Below, one piece after another: positions 26,596-34,769 of a stretch of DNA of 64,000 bases. The stretch is from WLMZ01 sp031367435 (lineage in GTDB: Bacteria > Actinomycetota > Acidimicrobiia > Acidimicrobiales > Ilumatobacteraceae): NCBI GenBank assembly GCA_031367435.1, contig JANLPV010000048.1, positions 62,001 to 126,000 on the forward strand, read 5' to 3'. Positions within the stretch are counted from its first letter, which is position 1. Each line of letters opens with the position of its first letter. The notes beneath the pieces are model-generated. The model was not told the origin of the DNA. It ran no database searches and saw only the letters and a list, made by a program, of their open reading frames with translations. A program made the translations under genes and the position numbers.

Positions 26596-26667
26596 GCGTG
26601 CGTCACGATACCGGCAGGTGACCTTCGGCCCTAGCGCGAGTCGGCGCCGGTCGTCCATAGTGGCCAC

Positions 26668-27960
26668 ATGTTGATGGAGATGGCCGACGCAATCGCCGCC
26701 GTGCGCCCTGACGATTCGATGGCGGTGCCACTCGGCCCTGGCGTGCCGGGTGGCTTTCTGCACGCCCTCGGGGAACGTGATGACTTCACTGACCTACGAA
26801 TCTTTGGCGCGCTATTGCCCGATCTGTATCAACTGTTCATGCGATCCGGCGTGCACTACAGCAGCGGGTTCTTCGGACCTGCTGAACGATTCCTGCGCGA
26901 CTCTGGCGCGTCGATCGACTTCGTCCCCGCTGACTTTCGACGGTTTGCTCCTGTGCTGCATCACCTGTCACCGCGGATCATGGCCACCGCAGCTGCGCCG
27001 CCGGTGAGTGGTTGGGCCAGCCTCAGCCTGCACGCGGGAGCAAGCGTCGACGAACTCCATGCGGCGGGTGCCGATCCCAACCGGTTGTTGGTCGTCGAGG
27101 TGAGCCCACACTTTCCGCGCACATATGGCATCGAGCCCGACAACACGCATCGCCTGAACGTCGACGAAATCGATGTACTCGTGGAGACGGATCGCGTGCC
27201 GTTCGTGCTCAACGAGCCGGCAGCTACGGATGCTGAAATCGCGATTGCGGAATACGCGGCGCACTATGTGCACGACGGCAGCACGCTGCAGACCGGTATC
27301 GGCGGGATACCGAATCAGGTGGCCACCCTCCTGGCCGAAGGGCCGTGCGGTGACTTTGGCGTGCACTCGGAGATGTTTACGACGGGTCTGATGAAGTTGC
27401 ACCTCGCGGGAAAGGTCTCGAACCGTAAAAATGGTCCGTTCGATCGGGTGTCAGTGACGACCTTTGCGGCGGGACTCGCCGAATTGTATGAGTGGTTGCA
27501 CGAGAACAGCGTTGTGCGATTCCTGCCCGCGAAGCTCGTCAATTCACCTGAACTCATCGCGCAGAACCGACAAATGGTCACCATCAATGGCGCGCTCGCC
27601 ATCGACCTTGCAGGTCAGGTCGTGGCCGACACCATCGGCGGCAAACAGTTCTCGGGCATCGGCGGGCACGAGGATTTCGTCAGCGGGCCCAGTCTTTCTG
27701 CGGATGGGCGCAGCCTCATCTGCTTGCAATCGACCGCGCTGATCAACGGTGAGGTGGCGACTCGGGTCTTACCGCGGCTGCCCTCGGGTTCGGTTGTGAG
27801 CACTCCGCGGCATCAGGTGGATGTCGTCATCACCGAGCACGGCGTTGCTGAGTTGCAGGGTCGCACCATTCGTGAGCGCGCGATCGCTCTCGCGCATATT
27901 TCCCACCCGATGTTTCGTGATGAGCTGATCGCCGCAGCACGAACCTGGCCCCAGGACTAA
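26668..27960 (+). CDS. Acetyl-CoA hydrolase/transferase family CoA-transferase (4-hydroxybutyrate CoA-transferase-like)
   Basis: 430 aa family I CoA-transferase: moves CoA between acetyl-CoA and a carboxylate such as 4-hydroxybutyrate, butyrate or succinate through a glutamyl-CoA intermediate. Seen: GPGVPGGFLHAL near the N-terminus, LQTGIGGIPNQVATLL, the candidate catalytic Glu in FGVHSEMFTTG (about 233), GGKQFSGIGGHEDFV and the C-terminal VVITEHGVAELQGRTIRERA. ATG 26668 is preceded by CATAGT at 6 nt. The 3' end overlaps the convergent acetyltransferase gene by 4 bp. Confidence 0.88.
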   Translation: MLMEMADAIAAVRPDDSMAVPLGPGVPGGFLHALGERDDFTDLRIFGALLPDLYQLFMRSGVHYSSGFFGPAERFLRDSGASIDFVPADFRRFAPVLHHLSPRIMATAAAPPVSGWASLSLHAGASVDELHAAGADPNRLLVVEVSPHFPRTYGIEPDNTHRLNVDEIDVLVETDRVPFVLNEPAATDAEIAIAEYAAHYVHDGSTLQTGIGGIPNQVATLLAEGPCGDFGVHSEMFTTGLMKLHLAGKVSNRKNGPFDRVSVTTFAAGLAELYEWLHENSVVRFLPAKLVNSPELIAQNRQMVTINGALAIDLAGQVVADTIGGKQFSGIGGHEDFVSGPSLSADGRSLICLQSTALINGEVATRVLPRLPSGSVVSTPRHQVDVVITEHGVAELQGRTIRERAIALAHISHPMFRDELIAAARTWPQD

Positions 27961-29150
27961 TAGTGCGACTGGCAGTGCGGCAGCAGGCTCGTGGTGAAGA
28001 AGAGATCGGCTCGATTCAACACGTCGTCGTTGCGCGATGTCATTCGACGGCCTGCGACCAGCGCACTGGGCAGCACGCCGCCGTACAGCAACGAACTGAA
28101 CCATGCGTGTGATGTGATCAGGTCGGGCCGGGTACGGACGGCTCGGCACGACGCGCCATCGGGTGCACCTTCGATCGCCCACCTCTTGCCCTCGACCTCG
28201 ATCACGATGCGGTCGTTGGTGCGGTACGTCCTCGCTCCAAAGCAGATCGCCGCGTCGCGTACGTTGAGCCAGATGTTGTCGTTTACATGAGTGGTACGCA
28301 CCGCGCGCTGGTTGTCGAGCAGGAACGGAAGCGGATCGTCGTCGGGGAGCGCCCGAGAGTGGATTTCGGCAACGAGATCGATGCTCATCAGGGTGTGCCA
28401 GAGCGCCACGTGTGCATCGGGCGTGACGGCAGCCAACTCGATGAGGTGCACGATGTGCGCCGGATGGCCGTTGTTCCAATGTTGTTCGGTGCGGTAGACC
28501 GCATAACCGTCCTTGTGGCACAGATAGGCGGCAGCCTGCTGCCCATCCTCGGTGCGCCCACGGCTGGTGAACATCAACTCGTCCTCGGCTGGCCCGCGGT
28601 TCACCTCGCCAGCGCGGCAGCGCCGGAAACGCTCCCAGATCTCGCTGATCACTGGAATGACATCATCACCATCGACGTAACGCACCGAGGCCGGATCAGG
28701 TCGATACTCGGGTCGGACGCTCGCGAGTCGTGTGTCGATGACCGTCGCGCGACCGCGAGTCGCAATGCCGTACTGTAGGTGTTCGTAGATGCCACCCTCG
28801 GAGGCCGACAAGCTGGCGAGCGGCTCTCCGCGCTCATCGATGTCGTCGTGCACTGCTTCAACAACTTGGCGCATCAATCCCTGGCGCCGATGCGTGGCAA
28901 GGGTCGATACCCATGTGACGCCGCCCATTGGCACGGTGACGGCACCGGGCAAGGTGACGTCGAGGGCATATGAGCCCGCAGTCGAAACGATCTGACCATT
29001 GTCGACCGCGATCCGAAACCGGGCGAGGTCGTGCACCGGACGACGCTCTGCGATCTCTGCTGGCGAATATGCAAAGCCAAATGCTGTTCCGTCGGCATGA
29101 CACATCGGTACCCAGTCATCCTCGGTTGGTGTGCGGATCTCGATCGTCAT
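27957..29150 (-). CDS. GNAT family N-acetyltransferase, Eis-like
   Basis: 397 aa, matching the Eis architecture: N-terminal GNAT domain (PTEDDWVPMCHADGTAFG, then VSTLATHRRQGLMRQVVEA with the acetyl-CoA-binding R/Q-x-x-G-x-G/A-like loop, followed by LASLSASEGGIYEHLQYG), a second GNAT-like domain, and a C-terminal sterol-carrier-like domain ending in FSSLLYGGVLPSALVAGRR. Eis proteins acetylate lysines or aminoglycosides in mycobacteria; the target here is unknown. ATG 29150 gives the canonical MTIEIRTPTEDD start. Confidence 0.85.
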   Translation of the reverse strand: MTIEIRTPTEDDWVPMCHADGTAFGFAYSPAEIAERRPVHDLARFRIAVDNGQIVSTAGSYALDVTLPGAVTVPMGGVTWVSTLATHRRQGLMRQVVEAVHDDIDERGEPLASLSASEGGIYEHLQYGIATRGRATVIDTRLASVRPEYRPDPASVRYVDGDDVIPVISEIWERFRRCRAGEVNRGPAEDELMFTSRGRTEDGQQAAAYLCHKDGYAVYRTEQHWNNGHPAHIVHLIELAAVTPDAHVALWHTLMSIDLVAEIHSRALPDDDPLPFLLDNQRAVRTTHVNDNIWLNVRDAAICFGARTYRTNDRIVIEVEGKRWAIEGAPDGASCRAVRTRPDLITSHAWFSSLLYGGVLPSALVAGRRMTSRNDDVLNRADLFFTTSLLPHCQSHY

Positions 29151-29188
29151 GCGCAGAGTTTGACATGTGCATACCTTTGATAGGGGAG

Positions 29189-29194
29189 TAGTTT
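29189..29194 (+). promoter_or_regulatory. Putative -10 box (TAGTTT) of the carbamoylase gene, leaderless spacing
   Basis: TAGTTT is followed by 6 nt and ATG 29201. A TTGACA at 29160-29165 lies 23 nt upstream, too far for a standard spacer. Confidence 0.4.
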
Positions 29195-29200
29195 CGCGAC

Positions 29201-30469
29201 ATGACAATCACCGACACCAACCGCGGCGATCTCGGGCAGTTCGATCCGGCTCGTGTGGTGGCCGACTTGCGTGAGCTCGACTCCCGAACTGGCGGTGCCG
29301 AGGGCAGCCGCAGATTGTGTTGGACCCCAGAGTGGCTTGCTGCTCGCGCCCTGCTGCGCGAGTCACTCACGACGCTCCCTGTCGACGTCGATGTCGATGA
29401 GGCAGGCAACCTGTGGGCCTACCTGCGCGGCGCGAGCGACGACATGATCGTGGTTGGTTCACATCTCGACAGCGTGCCAAAGGGAGGGTGGCTCGATGGC
29501 GCGCTCGGCGTCATGTCCGGTCTCGAACTGCTGCGCTCGGTAGCTCGTTCTGGCATCCCGCCCGTCACGATCGCGCTGGTTGACTGGGCCGACGAGGAGG
29601 GTGCACGTTTCGGTCGGAGTCTGTTCGGCTCCGCTGCAGTTGTCGGCTCGCTCGATGCGGAGGCGGCCGCCCTCCTCGTCGACAAGGAGGGCAATCATCT
29701 TGATCAGGTCGTTGGTGAGCACGGCGTCGACCTCGCCGCCATCGACGGCGCACGAACCCGGCTGCACAACGTCAAGGCCTACCTCGAGGTACATATCGAG
29801 CAAGGGCCAATCCTTGAGTCCAAGGGTTTGGGTGTGTGCACAGTGACCGGCACCAAGGGCATCGAGCGCGAACGGATTACCTTTCGAGGTCAGGCCGCGC
29901 ACTCGGGCACGATGCCGATGGCCATGCGTCACGACAGCTTCTTGGCGGCCTCGCGTTTTGCACTTGCGCTCGCGGAGATCGGCCGGCGTCATGATGGCGT
30001 GACAACGATTGGCCATGTGCAGTGTTGGCCTGGCGTAGTTACTGCGGTGCCCGGCGAGACCAAGGTCGCAATGGACATGCGCCATATCGGCCAAGAGCCG
30101 CTGGCCGCGATGTTTGCCGAGATGCGCCAAGCGGCCGCCGATGCCGCCGATGCGGAGGGCTGCACAGTCGAGTTCGAGCACATCTTTCGCATTCCGCCGA
30201 TGGCGTTCCACCCATTGTTGCTGGATGCGGCGAGGGCGAGTGTTCGCGAGGTTGAAGGCCACGACGTCGAGTTGTCGAGCGGAGCGCTACACGACGCCAG
30301 CGAGATGGCCCGTGAAGTACCAACGGTGATGATCTTCTCGTCGTCGATTGCAGGCCTCAGCCACACGAAGGAAGAGAACACGCCCGACGAGCATCTGCAT
30401 ATGGCCGCCGACGCATTTCATCGCACCGTCTGTCGGGCGATCGACCTCGTGGTCGCAGGTGCGCTGTGA
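29201..30469 (+). CDS. Zn-dependent hydrolase, N-carbamoyl-L-amino-acid hydrolase / allantoate amidohydrolase family (M20)
   Basis: 422 aa. Splits the carbamoyl group from N-carbamoyl amino acids or allantoate with two metal ions. Seen: VGSHLDSVPKGGWLDGALGV with metal-binding His and Asp, DEEGARFGRSLFGS with the catalytic Glu, HIEQGPILESKG, GQAAHSGTMPM, and SSGALHDASEMAREVPT (Gly to Leu change in the usual GAGHDA). Together with the hydantoinase-like gene at 19.7 kb it could form a hydantoin route, but the two are not adjacent. Stop overlaps the next gene (GTGA). Confidence 0.9.
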   Translation: MTITDTNRGDLGQFDPARVVADLRELDSRTGGAEGSRRLCWTPEWLAARALLRESLTTLPVDVDVDEAGNLWAYLRGASDDMIVVGSHLDSVPKGGWLDGALGVMSGLELLRSVARSGIPPVTIALVDWADEEGARFGRSLFGSAAVVGSLDAEAAALLVDKEGNHLDQVVGEHGVDLAAIDGARTRLHNVKAYLEVHIEQGPILESKGLGVCTVTGTKGIERERITFRGQAAHSGTMPMAMRHDSFLAASRFALALAEIGRRHDGVTTIGHVQCWPGVVTAVPGETKVAMDMRHIGQEPLAAMFAEMRQAAADAADAEGCTVEFEHIFRIPPMAFHPLLLDAARASVREVEGHDVELSSGALHDASEMAREVPTVMIFSSSIAGLSHTKEENTPDEHLHMAADAFHRTVCRAIDLVVAGAL

Positions 30470-30819
30470 AACCCATCGGCATTCAGCATGTGTCGATCGG
30501 CGTTCACGACCTCGTACCTGCGATCGAGTTCTACGGTTGGCTTGGCATGACGGTTGTCGCGAGCCGGCCGAACTTCAGTGTCGACGGTGCCTGGCTGCAG
30601 GCTGCGGGCCAGCAGGTACATCTCATCGTGACCGATAAGCCCACACCCGGGCTCGAAAATCACTTCGCAATTATCGTCGACGATCTCGAGGCGTGCCTTG
30701 GAGAATTGTCAGACCATGGTGTGAGCGCGTTCCGTACGTCGCATGTTGCCGGTGCTGGACGGCAGGGATTCATCAACGACCCGAGCGGAAATGTGGTCGA
30801 GCTCAATCAGCCAGATTGA
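30466..30819 (+). CDS. VOC family protein (glyoxalase/bleomycin resistance fold)
   Basis: 117 aa single-module metalloprotein of the vicinal oxygen chelate superfamily. Seen: GIQHVSIGVHDLVPAIEFYGWLG at the N-terminus and the C-terminal GRQGFINDPSGNVVELNQ with the conserved Glu ligand. GTG start overlaps the carbamoylase stop by 4 bp, so the two are translated together; it may be an epimerase or isomerase in the same pathway. Exact reaction unknown. Confidence 0.82.
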   Translation: MKPIGIQHVSIGVHDLVPAIEFYGWLGMTVVASRPNFSVDGAWLQAAGQQVHLIVTDKPTPGLENHFAIIVDDLEACLGELSDHGVSAFRTSHVAGAGRQGFINDPSGNVVELNQPD

Positions 30820-30826
30820 TCGAGTG

Positions 30827-32332
30827 CTAACTCGTGCGCTTGGCCTGCAGTAACGCGGTGACCAACTTGCCATCTGCCTTGCCCTGCGATGCCTTCATCG
30901 CGGCACCGACGAGCGCTCCCATTGCCTTGTCTTCACCACCGCAGTACTTCGACCATGCAACCGCGTTGTCGGCGATGACCTGATCGACCATCGCGTCGAG
31001 CGCGTTGGTATCCATCGCCTCGAAGCCCTTTGCGGCAGCAATGACGCCAGCGTCTCCGCCGCCAGCGGCAACGATCTCGGCAAGCACCGTCTTTGCCTGC
31101 GTAGCTGTGAGCTTGCCGCCCACTTCGAGCAGCGTAAGGCCGGCGAGATCGGCTGGGGCAACGCTGGGCGACGATCCCTCATCGGCGAAGCCCTCCTTCA
31201 CATGAACGAGCGCGCGCCCAACGTCTCCGCCCGCAGCCGCCACCTCGAGCACATAGTCGTCTTGACCGCGTTCGACCACGACCATGATTGCCTCGGCGTC
31301 GGCTGGAAGGCCAGTGGCCCCTGCCAGGCGGGCGCGGCGCGCCCCCGGCAACATTGGCATCGCATCACGAACTGCTTGTACCCATTCGGCTGATGGTGCC
31401 AAGGGCACGAGGTCGGGTTCGAGAAAGTAGCGGTAATCGTCGGCGTCTTCCTTGGTGCGCAAGGTATGCGTGCGCCCGTCGTTCTCGTTCCAGTGGCGGG
31501 TCTCCTGACGCACCGTCTCGCCCGCCTCGTTCATGTCGATCTGGCGGCGCATTTCGTATTCGATCGCACGCCCCAAGGAACGAATACTGTTTACGTTCTT
31601 GATCTCGCAGCGCGTTCCATACGGCGCGCCTGGCTTGTGCACGCTCACGTTGGCATCGCAGCGCATGCTGCCCTCTTCCATCTTCGCGTCGCTCGCGCCG
31701 ATGGCAACCAGGATCGACCGCAGCTCGGTGACATACTGTCGAGCTTCTTCAGCTGTACGGATATCTGGCCGACTCACGATCTCAACGAGCGGCACGCCAG
31801 CGCGGTTGAAATCGATCAACGAATAGTCGCTGCCATGAATGCGTCCACCGGTACCGCCAAGGTGTGTGCTCTTGCCGGTGTCTTCTTCGAGATGTGCGCG
31901 CTCGATGCCGATCTTCTTGCCACTTGGCAGGGCAAGGTAACCGTTGATGTTGATCGGCTGGTCGTATTGGCTGATCTGGTAGGCCTTGGGCATATCGGGG
32001 TAGAAGTAGTTCTTGCGGTGGAATGTGCTGGGTTGGATCGTGCAGTTGAGCGCGAGGCCGATCCGCATCGCCAGTTCAACGGCCTGTCGATTCAGCACCG
32101 GCAACGCACCGGGCAGGCCGAGGGTGACGGGATCGATGTTGGTGTTCGGGTCATCGCCAAAGCGGTTCGGGCTGGCACTGAACAGCTTGGTGACCGTGGC
32201 CAACTCGACGTGTACCTCGAGGCCGACGATGAGCTCCCAGCCATCAACGAGGATCTCGTTCCCGGTTGCCGGACCCGCGGCATACAACGGACTGGCGCTG
32301 GCGGGTGGAGGCGTGGAATCTGTCTGGCTCAC
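30827..32332 (-). CDS. gatB: Asp-tRNA(Asn)/Glu-tRNA(Gln) amidotransferase subunit B
   Basis: 501 aa. Kinase and tRNA-binding subunit of GatCAB, which converts misacylated Glu-tRNA(Gln) and Asp-tRNA(Asn) to the amidated forms. Seen: ELIVGLEVHVELATVTKLFS, the GatB signature around RKNYFYPDMPKAYQISQYD, and the C-terminal YqeY-like helical domain ending LVGAAMKASQGKADGK. Last gene of the gatC-gatA-gatB operon; the start overlaps the gatA stop by 4 bp. Confidence 0.97.
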   Translation of the reverse strand: MSQTDSTPPPASASPLYAAGPATGNEILVDGWELIVGLEVHVELATVTKLFSASPNRFGDDPNTNIDPVTLGLPGALPVLNRQAVELAMRIGLALNCTIQPSTFHRKNYFYPDMPKAYQISQYDQPININGYLALPSGKKIGIERAHLEEDTGKSTHLGGTGGRIHGSDYSLIDFNRAGVPLVEIVSRPDIRTAEEARQYVTELRSILVAIGASDAKMEEGSMRCDANVSVHKPGAPYGTRCEIKNVNSIRSLGRAIEYEMRRQIDMNEAGETVRQETRHWNENDGRTHTLRTKEDADDYRYFLEPDLVPLAPSAEWVQAVRDAMPMLPGARRARLAGATGLPADAEAIMVVVERGQDDYVLEVAAAGGDVGRALVHVKEGFADEGSSPSVAPADLAGLTLLEVGGKLTATQAKTVLAEIVAAGGGDAGVIAAAKGFEAMDTNALDAMVDQVIADNAVAWSKYCGGEDKAMGALVGAAMKASQGKADGKLVTALLQAKRTS

Positions 32333-33774
32333 AACGACGCTCCCATTGTTCGTTCGAGTGCTGCGGCGGCACGAAACATCTGCGTCTCACCGAGCGTGCC
32401 GGCGAGGATCTGCACGCCAACGGGTAGACCGTCGGCGCCGGTACCGAAGGGCACGCTCATTCCCGGATGTCCCGACAGGTTGGAAGGGATGGTGTACACG
32501 TCGCAGAGGTACATCGCGAACGGGTTGTCACCCTTCGCTCCGAACGGGAAGGCAACGGTAGGAGACGCGGGGGTGAGCAATACGTCGGCGTGTTGATACG
32601 CGCGATCGAAGTCGTCGGCGATCATGCGGCGGACCTTGAGCGCCTTGCCGTAGTAGGCGTCGTAGTAACCAGCGCTGAGAGCGTATGTACCGAGCATGAT
32701 GCGCCGCTTGACTTCGTCACCAAAACCGGCTGCACGAGTGACGCCGTACATCGCATTCGTGTCAGCTGCGCTAACGCGTAGGCCGTAGCGGACGCCGTCA
32801 TACCTGGCAAGGTTGCTGCTCGCCTCGGCAGGAGCGATGAGGTAGTAAGCAGTGAGCCCATAGCTGAAGGCGGGCACCTGCACGTCGACGATCTTGGCAC
32901 CTGCAGCGCGCAGTGCGTCGAAGGCGGCTTCGAGACGTTCGACGACGTCGGGGTCGGCGCCCTCGGGCAGATCGGTAATGCGACCAACGCGCAGGCCAGT
33001 GACGTCGGTTTGGATTGCAGTCATCAGCGACGGCTGCGCAACCGGAAGCGAGGTGGAATCCATCGCATCGTGACCACCGATGACATCGAGCATCAATGCC
33101 GCGTCCTCGACCGTGTTGGTGAACGGGCCGATCTGATCGAGAGAACTTGCAAACGCAACAAGACCGTAGCGGCTGACGTAACCGTACGTCGGCTTGACAC
33201 CCACGACTCCACAGAGCGCTGCGGGCTGACGGATGGAGCCGCCCGTGTCGCTACCGAGGCTGACGCTAGCGAATCCGGCGGCAACCGCAGCTGCGCTGCC
33301 ACCGCTGGAACCTCCGGGAACCCGGCTGAGATCGTGCGGGTTACGAGTAGGCCCGAAGGCGCTGTTCTCTGTGCTCGAGCCCATCGCGAACTCGTCGAGG
33401 TTGGTCTTGCCGACGACCACGGCACCAGCGGCTGCGAGTCGGCTCACAACGGTGGCGTCGTAGGGCGGCTTCCAGCCCTCCAATATCTTCGATGAACACG
33501 TTGTGGGGATGCCACGCGTGCACATGTTGTCTTTGAGGGCAACGGGAACTCCGGCGAGCGGGCCGGGGTCGTTGCCAGCAGCAACACTGGCATCTACCGC
33601 CGCTGCGGCCTCGCGCGCCTGGTCGATCATGACGAGGTTGAACGCATGTATCTCGCCCTCGCGGGCAGCAATTCGCGCCAAGTGCTCCTCGAGAACATCG
33701 GCTGCTTTGAGGCTGCCGTCTCGTACCTGCGCAGCAATCTGCGCTGCTGTTCGCGAAGAGGTTGAGGCGCTCAC
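32329..33774 (-). CDS. gatA: Asp-tRNA(Asn)/Glu-tRNA(Gln) amidotransferase subunit A
   Basis: 481 aa amidase-signature glutaminase subunit of GatCAB, releasing ammonia from glutamine. The catalytic triad is intact: Lys81 in PVALKDN, cis-Ser156 in PGGSSGGSAAAV and nucleophile Ser180 in GSDTGGSIRQPA, with spacing matching known GatA proteins. Length normal. Overlaps gatC and gatB by 4 bp on either side, giving a tightly coupled operon. Confidence 0.97.
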   Translation of the reverse strand: MSASTSSRTAAQIAAQVRDGSLKAADVLEEHLARIAAREGEIHAFNLVMIDQAREAAAAVDASVAAGNDPGPLAGVPVALKDNMCTRGIPTTCSSKILEGWKPPYDATVVSRLAAAGAVVVGKTNLDEFAMGSSTENSAFGPTRNPHDLSRVPGGSSGGSAAAVAAGFASVSLGSDTGGSIRQPAALCGVVGVKPTYGYVSRYGLVAFASSLDQIGPFTNTVEDAALMLDVIGGHDAMDSTSLPVAQPSLMTAIQTDVTGLRVGRITDLPEGADPDVVERLEAAFDALRAAGAKIVDVQVPAFSYGLTAYYLIAPAEASSNLARYDGVRYGLRVSAADTNAMYGVTRAAGFGDEVKRRIMLGTYALSAGYYDAYYGKALKVRRMIADDFDRAYQHADVLLTPASPTVAFPFGAKGDNPFAMYLCDVYTIPSNLSGHPGMSVPFGTGADGLPVGVQILAGTLGETQMFRAAAALERTMGASL

Positions 33775-34073
33775 GCGTCCAACCCAAGAATTGGGGGAAC
33801 ACGAAAGCGGCCGTCTTCGGCGTCGGGTGCCGCGGCAAGCACTTCGTCGCGGTCGAGTCCGGCAACGATGACGTCCTCGCGGAACACGTTCGTGAGCGGG
33901 TAAGGCTGGTTCATCGGCTGCACGTCGGCGAGATCGAGCGCATCGATGTCGGCGAAGTGTTCAAGCATTCCCGCGAGTTGAGCAGTAGTGCGTTCGATGG
34001 CTTCGGGGTCGAGATCAAGGCGAGCCAATTTGGCCACCTTGATGACGTCGGCGGTAGTTATCCGTTGAGACAC
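33771..34073 (-). CDS. gatC: Asp-tRNA(Asn)/Glu-tRNA(Gln) amidotransferase subunit C
   Basis: 100 aa. Small subunit that wraps the A/B interface of GatCAB. Seen: ITTADVIKVAKLARLDLDPEAIERTTAQLAGML, then DVQPMNQPYPLTNVFREDVI and a C-terminal FRVPPIL segment, all typical of GatC. GTG start at 34073 (first residues SQRITT), with TAGCAT 7 nt upstream and no ribosome site, so the operon mRNA is probably leaderless. Confidence 0.95.
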   Translation of the reverse strand: MSQRITTADVIKVAKLARLDLDPEAIERTTAQLAGMLEHFADIDALDLADVQPMNQPYPLTNVFREDVIVAGLDRDEVLAAAPDAEDGRFRVPPILGLDA

Positions 34074-34080
34074 ACCCCAG

Positions 34081-34086
34081 ATGCTA
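34081..34086 (-). promoter_or_regulatory. Putative -10 box (TAGCAT) of the gatCAB operon, leaderless spacing
   Basis: On the minus strand TAGCAT is followed by 7 nt and the gatC GTG codon. No -35 consensus is seen. Confidence 0.5.
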
Positions 34087-34145
34087 CGGGTCGATCGGCG
34101 CGCCGACCCCGTTCATATCGAAGTCGTGTCATTGAAGTCGTGTCG

Positions 34146-34697
34146 TCAGCGCCGACGCTTGGCGAGCGCCGCGATCGCGCCGGAGAGGGCAACGAGCGCC
34201 GACAGAATGCCGAGAATGGCACCGATGCCAACCTTGCCTCCGCCGGCGACGTCTTTCATGTTGCCAGCAGCACCGATGCCGATCAACGAAATGAACGCGG
34301 CGAGTACAGCTACCACGACGCTGATGATTGCAACTGCGAGGTTTCGCCCGGCCAAGAACAGTGCCAAACCGAGTCCGAAGAGCACCGCACCGAAGAACAG
34401 CCAGAACGTGCCGGGGCTATGTAGCACCGTCAGGTCCTTCGTCAGGAAATCGTCGCGGCCATTCAGCGTCTGACCTTCAAACGAAAACCACGGCAGGAAC
34501 ACGGCAGCGCCGTGAGCAATTGCGCCGGCCATCAATAAAGTTGCTCCGATGCGCACATTGGGGCGTGGCGCTCGCTCACCCATCGTTACGCCTTCGGTCT
34601 GAAAGCTCGGTGGTGGTGGCGGGGGAGCGGCGTTGGGCGAACCACCGTAGGGTTCCGGTGGTGGCGGTGCGGATGGCGGGGGTGGCGCGAAGCTCAT
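34146..34697 (-). CDS. Proline-rich four-helix membrane protein of unknown function
   Basis: 183 aa, not recognised. Residues 1-33 are a Pro/Ala/Gly-rich cytoplasmic segment (APPPPSAPPPPEPYGG). Hydrophobic segments follow at about 50-68, 93-112, 115-136 and 152-172, ending in KRRR. Pro-rich N-terminus plus a small membrane domain is common in actinobacterial envelope proteins. A CATGCT sequence lies 6 nt before the ATG. It is 72 bp upstream of gatC on the same strand and might be read separately. Confidence 0.75.
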   Translation of the reverse strand: MSFAPPPPSAPPPPEPYGGSPNAAPPPPPPSFQTEGVTMGERAPRPNVRIGATLLMAGAIAHGAAVFLPWFSFEGQTLNGRDDFLTKDLTVLHSPGTFWLFFGAVLFGLGLALFLAGRNLAVAIISVVVAVLAAFISLIGIGAAGNMKDVAGGGKVGIGAILGILSALVALSGAIAALAKRRR

Positions 34698-34769
34698 ACT
34701 GCAAGCATGACACGCGTGCGGGGTGCCAAGGCCGGACCCTCACCATGGTCGTGCTCGCCGACGCGGCGG

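Noticed and set aside
29160..29165. TTGACA as -35 of the carbamoylase promoter
   Set aside because: The distance to the TAGTTT box is 23 nt, and no -10 is found at 16-18 nt.
31466..32596. A 376-codon open frame opposite gatB
   Set aside because: Antisense shadow; gatB and gatA are unmistakable on the other strand.
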